From: Prevotella sp.
GTDB lineage: Bacteria; Bacteroidota; Bacteroidia; Bacteroidales; Bacteroidaceae
Assembly: GCA_024690505.1 (NCBI GenBank)
Contig: JAILPA010000105.1
Span: 1-32,488 of the forward strand
Direction: 5' to 3'
Length of the DNA: 32,488 nucleotides
Each line of letters starts with the position of its first letter. Position 1 is the first letter of the stretch. The notes beneath the pieces are model-generated. The model was not told the origin of the DNA. It did no database searches and saw only the letters and a program-made list of their open reading frames with translations. Positions 23,662-32,488 of this stretch are shown here, one piece after another. The translations under genes and the position numbers were made by a program.

Positions 23662-23902
23662 CCCCCAGCCATTACATGCTGATTTCTAATGACACCTACA
23701 ATCTATGAGAATCCAAAGCGATTTACACCCTCAAAGCTGTACTTTGCTTTTTGAAGGATTATCAATGTAAAGAAAAACATGTCGCCAATATAAACTCCAT
23801 CATGTGATTGTTAGCCCTGCTCCTTTGTCGGATTCATCCTTTGAGACAAGTTTGTCTGCCTGTTTCATTCATCTGCTATAAAGGGTGGTGGCTTTGGCAT
23901 TA
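23662..23902. other. Intergenic region between convergent genes with a CTCAAAG repeat
   Basis: 241 bp between the GT2 gene (plus) and the SNF2 gene (minus). It holds CCCTCAAAGCTGTACTTTG at 23728-23746, a member of the CTCAAAG-YTGTCCTTT family. No gene and no clear terminator hairpin is seen. Confidence 0.55.
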
Positions 23903-26900
23903 CTATCTGAATATCTCCCGCAGTTCACTATTACTCAGCTTGCCTATCCAGCTCTCGCCGCTGGCTACCGTCATGTCGGCAAGGTGACGCTTGTCTTGAA
24001 TCATCTGGTCAATGCGCTCCTCAAAGGTGTTCTGAGTGATAAACCTGTGCACCACCACATTCTGGTGCTGGCCTATGCGGTAGGCACGGTCGGTTGCCTG
24101 AGCCTCTACTGCCGGGTTCCACCACAGGTCGTAGTGGATGACGTGGCTGGCAGCTGTAAGGTTAAGGCCTGTACCTGCCGCCTTCAGCGACAGCAGGAAT
24201 ATCTGGTCACCACGGCTGTTCTGCTGGAATCGCTCCACCATCTCTTGACGCTGTTTGATACTACAACCACCATGCAGGAAGAGCGGTCGTTGGCCCAGGC
24301 GTTGTTCAACCATCTGCTGCAGCATGTGGCCCATCTCACGGAATTGGGTGAACACCAAGGCCTTTTGCCCGCTCTCTACGATGGATTCCAACAACGTCAG
24401 TAGCATCTCAGCCTTGCCCGACATCTCTGGTTGGAGATTACCATTCTTCAGGAACAATGCAGGATGATTGCAGATTTGCTTGAGGGCGAGGATCATCTGG
24501 AGTACCAGCCCTTGCCGTACGAAGAGAGACTGATGGTCGGTGGCCTCTATGCCCTCGATTGCGGCCATCGCTTGTTCAAGCGTCTCTTGGTAGAGTGCTG
24601 CCTGACGCTCTGTGAGCAGGGCCAGTTCGTTCTGTTCAATCTTATCTGGAAGGTCGCTGATGATGCTTTTGTCCGACTTCAGGCGACGAAGCAGGAAAGG
24701 GGCAGTAATACGCCGGAAACGTTCTGCCACCCGACTGTCGCCCTCACGCTGTATGGGATTGGCAAACTCTTCCTTGAAGCCCTTGGCCGAGCCAAGATAG
24801 CCCTGATTGGCAAAGTCCATGATAGACCAGAATTCAGAGAGACGATTCTCCACAGGTGTGCCGCTCATGGCGATGTGTAGCTTAGCGGGAACGGAGCGCA
24901 CGGCCTTGCTCTGAGCAGTATCGGCATTCTTGATATTCTGCGCCTCATCGATAATGACGCTCAGCCACGGCAGCTTTTTCAGTTTGGCGACATCGGAGCG
25001 CAGCACGCCATAGGTGGTCAGTAGGATGTCCGTGTCTTTGAAATCCTTCAGATTACGTGCAGGTCCATGATAGGTGAACACTGAGAGCGACGGGGCAAAA
25101 CGAGTGAGTTCAGCCTGCCAGTTAGTGACGAGACCTGTGGGTACCACTATCAGTGCTGCCTGCTTGGGTGTCAGCGCACCGTCGTCCTTCATCTTCTGTA
25201 GGAGGGTGATGACTTGAAGCGTCTTACCAAGACCCATGTCATCGGCAATGATGCTGCCAAAGCCAATGCGGAAGTTATGGTACATCCACGAGAAGCCGCG
25301 CTCCTGATAGGGACGCAGTGTGGCTTGAATGCCCGATGGAACAGGAATGTCGGCCTGCTCCGTCAGTTGGCGAATCAGCTGACGCACCTCGTCCGACAGG
25401 ATAATCGGAGCGCGGTCGTAACTCTCGGAGAGTGCTGCCTGCAGCATCTGGGTGGCCGTCATCTGCCGGGTGCTCTCAAATGCCTTCCGCAACCGTTCGA
25501 TGTCCTGCTCGTCGACATAAATGTATTGTTGGCGGAACTTAATGAGTCCCCGCGCCTTGCTGATGAGCAGGGAGAACTCCTGACTGCTGACCACTTCATC
25601 GCCCAAGGCCACCTGCCAGTCGAACTGTAGCATCTCGTCGAGTCGCAGATAACTCTTGCCATCGCTTTGCTTCTTCGTCAGTCTGACACTCACCTTCGGA
25701 CGAATAATGTCTTGCAGCGACTTGGGCAGCATGACCTTCACGCCCAGCAGACGGATGGCAGGAATGGCCTCAAACAGGAACGATGTGAACTCACCCATGG
25801 TGAAGACTATAGGTGTCACCCCCTCGCGGTTGATGTACATTTCCAAACCCTTGATGAGCGAGGCCAACAGCGACAGTTCCTTCAGAATCTTGAACCGCTG
25901 TGCAGCCATTTTTTCATCATGAAGAATGTCCTTCAATAGCATCGCCTCACCATCATGGTCGATAGTTACATCAACAGCAAACTCGCCAAATTCATTTTTG
26001 CTTTGCCGACTTCTGTCACGGCTCGGCCATTCAAGCGTGCTTGATGGCTCTCGCTGCTCCGTCAGTTCCGACACCAATATCGACGGACTATACTCTCGTT
26101 TGGCGAGAAAGAAGCGGTCGATCCAGGAACGGATTCCACCGGGGATTGATGTCTCTCCAACGGAATCGAAACGCTTGGGTTGGTTTTTGAAGAAAAGTTC
26201 TTTGAAAGTATTCTCTCCGGATGACGCCGACAGGCGGAGAATGAGACGTTCCAGCAGATAGGAAACAAGATGTTCTGTCTGGTTCTTCAGCGCAACAGCC
26301 AATTTGCGTTTGGGCAGTCGCGCCATCATGAGTGTTTGTGGTATAATGCTCTCTAATGAGCGCATCATCCGGGCCACCTCATCATCAATCATGGCGGGTA
26401 ACCATCGTATGGCAAACGAAGACACGCCAGAGAGTTTTACAATCTGTGGAACGACAGCACCGTTTGCAATCAGGTGTAGAGCACAAAACAGGGCCTGGTG
26501 CATCGCGGCTACCGATGGGCTATAGTCTGCCAGATAATCTGCTGGCAGGCGATAGAGTGCAGCAATAAAATCGTCACCCGTAGGCAACCGTCGTTGGTTG
26601 TCTGTAAATGTTCCATGAAAAACATAAGACTGCTGGATTATCATGTCACCGTCAATCTCAAACCTCACCTCGTCGCTTCGTTTCAAATCGCCTGCAGTGG
26701 GACCTGGCAAACCCATATCGAGATCTGTCTTCCCTTGAAGGATGCGTCTAGCGTTCTTTGCCATCCGTATCATCTCGGTCTTATATGACTGTTGGAAGTC
26801 ACCTTGTGGGCAGAATGCTGGACTTGGCTTCAGCAGATTAGCCAATGGCTCGGCGATGTCACGCAGCGAAGAGAAGTCCACGCGATGGAACTCAAAGAGG

Positions 26901-27574
26901 TCGCTGACCTTCGGTCGAGCCTCCTCGGGCTCAGAAGAGTCGATGCGAGCATCGCTCCTCTCTCGCTCAATCGGAGCCTTACCCATCTCCTTTGGCATCC
27001 TGCGCTCCAGCAGAGTAGCAAACTCAGGCACATCCATCACCTGTTCCTTCTCTATCTCAACATGACGTTTCTTCAGCTCGTCGAGCAAGTCCACACCATG
27101 CATAGAGAACACCAGGAACGGGTCGTTGTCTATCTCACGACTCATCATGTAGATAACGGCAGCAAGATGCTTGCAGGGGACAGCCCAGTCGGGACAGGAG
27201 CAGTTCATGTCGAGGTCGTTCCACCGTTGCGGGAACAGGTTCAACCCTATGCGCTTGGCTACCTGAAACACCTCTGGGTCGAGTTCACGGTTCAGCAGTT
27301 TCGATATCAGTGCTGGCTGATCCAGAAGTTTCTTCATCAGCATTTCTGTCTGCTCCTTCTTGAACAAAGGAACACGGATAGTCACCTTATAGGGTGTCGG
27401 ACGGCTACCGCTTACTCTTGCCATAATCACATTGCCTGTTACGTCGATGCTTCTTACTGCCCCTTTTCTGGCATAAGCTGAACCGCGTGGTATGCGGTTG
27501 GCATAATCAATGTGTGTGAGTGACTTCAGCCACTCACTGCCCCACCAAGTCTTTCCGAATGTATTTCCTGCCAT
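23903..27574 (-). CDS. SWIM zinc-finger SNF2-family helicase/ATPase
   Basis: The protein is 1223 aa. Near the N-terminus a SWIM zinc finger is complete: Cys125, Cys127, Cys134, His136 in CSCPDWAVPCKH. A long middle region corresponds to the bacterial SNF2-associated domain. The SNF2 ATPase domain starts at about 745 (LRPYQERGFSWMYHNF), with Walker A DDMGLGKT near 780 and DEAQ box IIDEAQNIKN near 876. A helicase C-terminal domain follows with LVFTQFREMGHML and YDLWWNPAVEAQATDRAYRI near 1150. Bacterial SWIM-SNF2 proteins are double-stranded-DNA translocases, sometimes linked to RNA polymerase recycling or mobile-element control; the role here is unknown. The gene stands alone, and no defence genes are adjacent. 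Confidence 0.92.
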   Translation of the reverse strand: MAGNTFGKTWWGSEWLKSLTHIDYANRIPRGSAYARKGAVRSIDVTGNVIMARVSGSRPTPYKVTIRVPLFKKEQTEMLMKKLLDQPALISKLLNRELDPEVFQVAKRIGLNLFPQRWNDLDMNCSCPDWAVPCKHLAAVIYMMSREIDNDPFLVFSMHGVDLLDELKKRHVEIEKEQVMDVPEFATLLERRMPKEMGKAPIERERSDARIDSSEPEEARPKVSDLFEFHRVDFSSLRDIAEPLANLLKPSPAFCPQGDFQQSYKTEMIRMAKNARRILQGKTDLDMGLPGPTAGDLKRSDEVRFEIDGDMIIQQSYVFHGTFTDNQRRLPTGDDFIAALYRLPADYLADYSPSVAAMHQALFCALHLIANGAVVPQIVKLSGVSSFAIRWLPAMIDDEVARMMRSLESIIPQTLMMARLPKRKLAVALKNQTEHLVSYLLERLILRLSASSGENTFKELFFKNQPKRFDSVGETSIPGGIRSWIDRFFLAKREYSPSILVSELTEQREPSSTLEWPSRDRSRQSKNEFGEFAVDVTIDHDGEAMLLKDILHDEKMAAQRFKILKELSLLASLIKGLEMYINREGVTPIVFTMGEFTSFLFEAIPAIRLLGVKVMLPKSLQDIIRPKVSVRLTKKQSDGKSYLRLDEMLQFDWQVALGDEVVSSQEFSLLISKARGLIKFRQQYIYVDEQDIERLRKAFESTRQMTATQMLQAALSESYDRAPIILSDEVRQLIRQLTEQADIPVPSGIQATLRPYQERGFSWMYHNFRIGFGSIIADDMGLGKTLQVITLLQKMKDDGALTPKQAALIVVPTGLVTNWQAELTRFAPSLSVFTYHGPARNLKDFKDTDILLTTYGVLRSDVAKLKKLPWLSVIIDEAQNIKNADTAQSKAVRSVPAKLHIAMSGTPVENRLSEFWSIMDFANQGYLGSAKGFKEEFANPIQREGDSRVAERFRRITAPFLLRRLKSDKSIISDLPDKIEQNELALLTERQAALYQETLEQAMAAIEGIEATDHQSLFVRQGLVLQMILALKQICNHPALFLKNGNLQPEMSGKAEMLLTLLESIVESGQKALVFTQFREMGHMLQQMVEQRLGQRPLFLHGGCSIKQRQEMVERFQQNSRGDQIFLLSLKAAGTGLNLTAASHVIHYDLWWNPAVEAQATDRAYRIGQHQNVVVHRFITQNTFEERIDQMIQDKRHLADMTVASGESWIGKLSNSELREIFR

Positions 27575-27607
27575 ACTTTATCTGTTTAATTCAGTCCTCC
27601 TCCCGTC

Positions 27608-27648
27608 ATTGGCTTTTGGCTATTGGCTTTTGGCGGCCAATGGCTAAT
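27608..27648. repeat. 14-bp tandem repeat in the SNF2 leader
   Basis: ATTGGCTTTTGGC occurs twice in tandem (27608-27621 and 27622-27635, period 14), followed by its partial inverse GCCAATGGCTAAT. It lies in the predicted 5' untranslated region of the SNF2 gene. Confidence 0.7.
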
Positions 27649-27752
27649 TCGGGGATTATTTAACATCGAAAAGCACGGAATACACGAAAAGTTATTTCGA
27701 TTCTTTCGTGACTTTAGGTGTGTGAGAACAAGCGAAATCATCAATGACATGG

Positions 27753-27760
27753 CAAAGGTA
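27753..27760 (-). promoter_or_regulatory. Probable -7 box for the SNF2 gene
   Basis: On the minus strand 27760-27753 reads TACCTTTG, a perfect -7 box, but no TTTG is found 19-21 bp upstream. It predicts a leader of about 170 nt before the ATG at 27574. Confidence 0.5.
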
Positions 27761-28026
27761 CAAATATAATCTGAGCTAATCACTCCTTTTGGAGGAATAT
27801 TTCATGTGAGAGAGCCTTTTTAGCTATCTTGGGTTACTTTCGAACGCCCACCACGATGGCACGACGCAGCAGATTTACAACAGGTGTTGGCAAACGTAGA
27901 GACGAGTCAACGTGAATTAAAAATTAAGTTTAACTGGGTCAACCCTTATCGTGAGTAAGGCTCCAAGTAGTCAACTAAAATCGTTAAACTACAATTGGCG
28001 ATAGTTCCAAGCGGTTTGAAACTATG
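27761..28026. other. Intergenic region upstream of SNF2 without a recognisable gene
   Basis: About 265 bp of mostly non-coding DNA. An 8-bp inverted pair AGTTTAAC (27927-27934) and GTTAAACT (27983-27990) could enclose a structured segment, but there is no promoter box next to it. No homology is recognised. Confidence 0.45.
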
Positions 28027-28089
28027 AGTCCGAAGGCCTCGGACTGCGAGTCCGACGGCTTCGGACTGCGAGTCCGAGGCCTTCGGACT
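28027..28089 (+). repeat. Triple AGTCCGA hairpin array
   Basis: Three 19-bp units (28027-28045, 28049-28067, 28071-28089), each AGTCCGA-5 nt-TCGGACT, are separated by GCG (period 22). Units 1 and 3 are also exact reverse complements of each other, so one large hairpin can compete with three small ones. The array lies 37 bp past the hisS stop codon. Confidence 0.9.
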
Positions 28090-28125
28090 GAATGGCAGGT
28101 CATTCGCCAGCCGTACAATTCCTCA

Positions 28126-29484
28126 TTAAATAATAAAAGTGAGCGCGTCGACGAGTTCATCGGGCGAGAGCAGCTGCTGCTCTCCCGTTTCCATGTTCTT
28201 CAGCGTCACCCTGCCCTGCTCCATCTCGCCAGATCCGGCCAGCACCACAAAGGGTATCTGCTTGGCGTTGGCATAGCCCAGCTGCTTCTTCATCTTAGCA
28301 GCATCGGGATAGAGTTCGGCACGTATGCCAGCCCGTCGCACCTTGGCCACGATGGGCAGACAGTAGTCGGCCTCGGCCTCGCCAAAGTTGATGAAGAGCA
28401 CCCGTGTGGTCTGAAGGGCGTCCTTCGGATAGAGGTCGAGGGCATTGAGCACGTCGTAGATGCGGTCTACGCCGAAGCTGATACCTACGCCCGAGAGGCC
28501 TGGCATACCAAAGATGCCGGTGAGGTTGTCGTAGCGGCCGCCTCCCGATATGCTGCCCATCGGTGTGTCGAGGGCTTTCACCTCGAAGATGGCGCCGGTG
28601 TAGTAGCTGAGACCGCGTGCCAGGGTGAGGTCGACTTGGAGCTGTGAGGTGAGGGTGGCGAGGTGAGAGGTGATGTAGCGGGTTTCCTCTATGCCCTTCA
28701 TGCCCGTCTCGCTGTCTTTCAGCACCTGGGCTATGGTGTCGAGCTTCTGCTCGTTGGTGCCCTCAAGGGCAATGATGGGCTGCAGCTTGGCTATCTGCTC
28801 CTCGGTGAGTCCGCCCGCGCGCAGTTCCTGGTTCACGTTGTCAATGCCAATCTTGTCGAGTTTATCGATGGCTACTGTGATATCCACTATCTTGTCGGCG
28901 GCTCCGATGACCTCGGCTATGCCCGTCAGGATCTTGCGGTTGTTAATCTTTATTTGAACACGTACGCCAAACCGCGTGAAGACGGTGTCGACAATCTGCA
29001 TCAGCTCTATTTCGTTGATGAGTGAGTCGCTGCCCACCACATCGCCATCGAACTGATAGAACTCGCGATAGCGGCCCTTCTGCGGACGGTCGGCACGCCA
29101 CACTGGCTGCACCTGATAGCGTTTGAAGGGGAGCTGCAGCTCGTCGCGGTGCATCACCACATAGCGGGCGAAGGGCACGGTGAGGTCATAGCGCAGACCT
29201 TTCTCGCAGAGTTTCGTTGCCAGGCGCAGCGTGTTGCGCTCGGTCAGTTCGTCGTCGGCAATCTTGTTCAGGTAGTCGCCGCTGTTGAGTATCTTGAACA
29301 ACAGTTTGTCGCCTTCCTCGCCATACTTGCCCATCAGCGTCTGTAGGGTCTCCTGGGCGGGTGTTTCTATCTGCTGGAATCCGTAGAGCTCGTAGACGCT
29401 GCGGATGGTGTTGAGTATGTAGTTGCGCTTGGCCATCTCCTGGGGGCCGAAGTCGCGGGTTCCTTTGGGAATACTGGGTTTCAT
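28126..29484 (-). CDS. hisS: Histidyl-tRNA synthetase
   Basis: Charges tRNA(His) with histidine. The protein is 452 aa. Class II motifs are visible: [13 protein letters not shown] at the N-terminus, motif 2 region [20 protein letters not shown], the histidine-binding [15 protein letters not shown], and motif 3 [13 protein letters not shown]. The C-terminal anticodon-binding domain runs from about 355. The ATG at 29484 is chosen; the frame stays open upstream only because it reads through heptad repeats. The translation initiation region consists of TCATTTC-type heptads. It lies downstream of purA on the same strand with an inverted repeat between, and probably belongs to the fur-purA-hisS transcript. 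Confidence 0.97.
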   Translation of the reverse strand: MKPSIPKGTRDFGPQEMAKRNYILNTIRSVYELYGFQQIETPAQETLQTLMGKYGEEGDKLLFKILNSGDYLNKIADDELTERNTLRLATKLCEKGLRYDLTVPFARYVVMHRDELQLPFKRYQVQPVWRADRPQKGRYREFYQFDGDVVGSDSLINEIELMQIVDTVFTRFGVRVQIKINNRKILTGIAEVIGAADKIVDITVAIDKLDKIGIDNVNQELRAGGLTEEQIAKLQPIIALEGTNEQKLDTIAQVLKDSETGMKGIEETRYITSHLATLTSQLQVDLTLARGLSYYTGAIFEVKALDTPMGSISGGGRYDNLTGIFGMPGLSGVGISFGVDRIYDVLNALDLYPKDALQTTRVLFINFGEAEADYCLPIVAKVRRAGIRAELYPDAAKMKKQLGYANAKQIPFVVLAGSGEMEQGRVTLKNMETGEQQLLSPDELVDALTFII

Positions 29485-29488
29485 TGTT

Positions 29489-29530
29489 GAAATGAGAAAT
29501 GAAGAATGAGAAATGGGAAATGAAGAATGA
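29489..29530. repeat. Six GAAATGA-type heptads before hisS
   Basis: Six consecutive 7-bp units (plus strand GAAATGA, GAAATGA, AGAATGA, GAAATGG, GAAATGA, AGAATGA) occupy the space just upstream of the hisS ATG. Copy-number change would alter hisS leader spacing without touching coding sequence. Confidence 0.75.
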
Positions 29531-29568
29531 GCAGTGAGGGATGAGAAATTCATCCCTCACTGCTCATT
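29526..29568. repeat. 19-bp perfect inverted repeat between purA and hisS
   Basis: AATGAGCAGTGAGGGATGA (29526-29544) is exactly complementary to 29550-29568 around the 5-nt loop GAAAT. On the minus strand it begins 3 nt after the purA stop. No T-run follows in the direction of transcription, so an RNA-processing or partial-termination role is more likely than a classic terminator. Confidence 0.85.
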
Positions 29569-29570
29569 GT

Positions 29571-31336
<1,766 letters not shown>

Positions 31337-31347
31337 ATACCAAGCTA

Positions 31348-31355
31348 CAAAGGTA
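31348..31355 (-). promoter_or_regulatory. Probable -7 box of the fur-purA-hisS operon
   Basis: On the minus strand 31355-31348 reads TACCTTTG, a perfect -7 box, 11 nt before the fur ATG, implying a leader of only about 5 nt. No convincing TTTG lies 19-21 bp upstream. Confidence 0.6.
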
Positions 31356-31366
31356 CGTATTTTTGA

Positions 31367-31402
31367 GGAGTTAATGGAGTTCTGGGAGTTAAAAGGAGTT
31401 AA
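31367..31402. repeat. GGAGTTAA short tandem repeats
   Basis: Four GGAGTT units (31367, 31376, 31385, 31395), three followed by AA, with a period of 9-10 bp, fill most of the 74-bp gap between the porin stop and the fur promoter. Confidence 0.75.
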
Positions 31403-31410
31403 AGGGCGTG

Positions 31411-32487
31411 TCAGTTGAAGAAATTCCACGAGACGCCCATGTGTAGCACAGCCCTGTTGAGGGGGTGATGGGGTGCGAGGAATGCCTGACGATTGAAGAT
31501 GGTGGCGGTGGCGTTTGCCATCATCACGAAGAAGCGGGCGTGCTTCAAGTGCAGGTTGGCATATACATCGATGAAGGGGAAATTGCCCAGCTCCATCCTT
31601 GAGGTGGCATTCTGTTGCACGGCAAAGGAGTTGAGCTGTGGCAGGTAGTCGGGGGCATAGTATTTGGTGAACCACGTGGCGCTGGCTCCCAGCTCGACAC
31701 GCAGCACATGGGCTACCATGAACTGCAGATAGAGGTTGGAGAAAACGTTCAGCGTGGGCAGTGGCAGCACATCTTTATTCGATGATGCCTGATAGGTGAT
31801 GATGTTGTCCCAGTTGAGCGGGCCAAGGCTTAAGGGCTGCACGAGCTGCGCAGTGAGCACGCTGAGGTTTCCCGAGTGCTGGCGGAAGGCAGCGGTGAGG
31901 TTCAGACGGTTTTCCTGACCATCGGCAATGGTATAATCCATTCCGAGGTAGGTGTATTTCTGTATCTCGTCGACGGCCACGCGCAAACTTGTCTTGGTGC
32001 GTGGCAGCGTGAGAGCGCCCTCAATGTGGGTACGAGTCTCACGCGAGAAATCATTGTCCCACCACAAGTGCTTCGAGTGGTAGTGACGCTGATAGAACGA
32101 GGGGTTCAGACGATGCAGCCAGGCTTTGGCGGCGAGCGTGACAGTGTCGCCAAAGAGGGGGAAGTTCAGGTCGGCAGTGGCATCAAGTTTCAATGCTCCT
32201 GCATCCTCGCCCGCCACCCAGGCCTCGGCCAGGAGGTTGTAGTGCACGGCACGCCCCTGGGCCTTCTGGAGCTGACCGCCAAGACTGACGTTATGCTCCG
32301 TCCAGCGGTTGAGCATAGAGGATGGAAGGCTGGTGGAGCCAGTGGCCAAAAGGTCGGGCATGTCATAGCGGCGCAGCTCGTAGCTGGCAAAGGCTTTCAG
32401 ACCGGCAGGGACATACTTGTTGAACCCCTCAAGGAGGGCGACAGCAAAGGTGTTGCGCAGGTGCGCCATCTTCGTCTGGTCGTAGAT
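31411..32487 (-). CDS. Putative porin, C-terminal part (5' end outside window)
   Basis: The frame is open to the right edge, so at least the last 358 residues are present. Alternating beta-strand pattern throughout, with aromatic girdles (HYNLLAEAWVAGEDAGAL, NNDFSRETRTHIEGALTLP) and a final outer-membrane signature ending GVSWNFFN. It resembles the Bacteroidetes putative porin (Porin_10-like) family, which I recall being encoded near fur-purA-hisS. It would form an outer-membrane channel; the substrate is unknown. It is transcribed toward fur on the same strand, but a separate promoter box precedes fur. Confidence 0.75.
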   Translation of the reverse strand: MYDQTKMAHLRNTFAVALLEGFNKYVPAGLKAFASYELRRYDMPDLLATGSTSLPSSMLNRWTEHNVSLGGQLQKAQGRAVHYNLLAEAWVAGEDAGALKLDATADLNFPLFGDTVTLAAKAWLHRLNPSFYQRHYHSKHLWWDNDFSRETRTHIEGALTLPRTKTSLRVAVDEIQKYTYLGMDYTIADGQENRLNLTAAFRQHSGNLSVLTAQLVQPLSLGPLNWDNIITYQASSNKDVLPLPTLNVFSNLYLQFMVAHVLRVELGASATWFTKYYAPDYLPQLNSFAVQQNATSRMELGNFPFIDVYANLHLKHARFFVMMANATATIFNRQAFLAPHHPLNRAVLHMGVSWNFFN

Positions 32488-32488
32488 G

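Noticed and set aside
23903..27574. SNF2 helicase as part of a defence system (DISARM-like or similar)
   Set aside because: The gene stands alone with a SWIM finger typical of a widespread housekeeping-type bacterial family; no methylase, nuclease or other defence partner is adjacent.
27586..27783. A 65-codon minus-strand frame in the SNF2 leader
   Set aside because: It spans the -7 box and the tandem repeat; its composition looks like translated repeat DNA.
31337..31675. Long N-terminal extension of the Fur-family protein
   Set aside because: The extension is antisense to the porin gene and crosses the fur -7 box and GGAGTTAA repeats.

Overview
The window comes from a chromosome of a Bacteroidales bacterium, most likely of the Prevotellaceae. 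The evidence is the repeated Bacteroidetes-type promoter (TTTG, about 19-20 bp, TAnnTTTG), the absence of Shine-Dalgarno sequences, menaquinone rather than ubiquinone biosynthesis, and families largely confined to this phylum (DUF4876, DUF6850, the SWIM-SNF2 helicase, putative porin, fur-purA-hisS order). No phage, plasmid, CRISPR or defence locus is visible.

Bases 1-9732 are a same-strand housekeeping run: phoH (3' end), purC, menG, aroE, a TPM-domain membrane protein, lemA, a lipoprotein gene carrying a one-base frameshift, purM, prfA and a membrane glycosyltransferase. A second unit (9760-12159) has its own promoter and encodes a soluble hybrid histidine kinase and a membrane-anchored endonuclease/exonuclease/phosphatase protein. 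A free-standing AlaX-type alanyl-tRNA editing protein follows on the minus strand.

Bases 13050-19608 hold a four-gene cell-envelope operon: TonB-dependent receptor, small lipoprotein, DUF4876 exported protein and DUF6850 outer-membrane barrel. Its 5' leader carries a perfect 41-bp inverted repeat with a G-quadruplex motif in each arm, one per strand. The substrate is unknown. This is the best candidate for an undescribed uptake system here.

Bases 19741-21500 are RNA-rich and poor in proteins. They hold a promoter, tRNA-Ser(GCU), tRNA-Glu(CUC) and a terminator. Next comes a 325-bp MITE-like element (12-bp terminal inverted repeats, 6-bp target duplication) that interrupts a 67-codon reading frame just after its start. 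A minus-strand structured RNA follows, with its own promoter, a three-way junction and a terminator hairpin. Two surface-polysaccharide-type glycosyltransferases (21523-23661) come next.

Bases 23903-32487 are minus strand: a SWIM-SNF2 helicase, then fur-purA-hisS in overlapping order, then the 3' part of a putative porin.

The intergenic spaces contain several repeat families: a TGCGGCGG hairpin family with a compensatory change, GAAATGA heptads that form gene ends, CTTTGAG/CTCAAAG arrays, GTTACG/CGTAAC palindromes and a triple AGTCCGA hairpin. Together they make this ordinary-looking chromosome unusually repeat-marked between genes.
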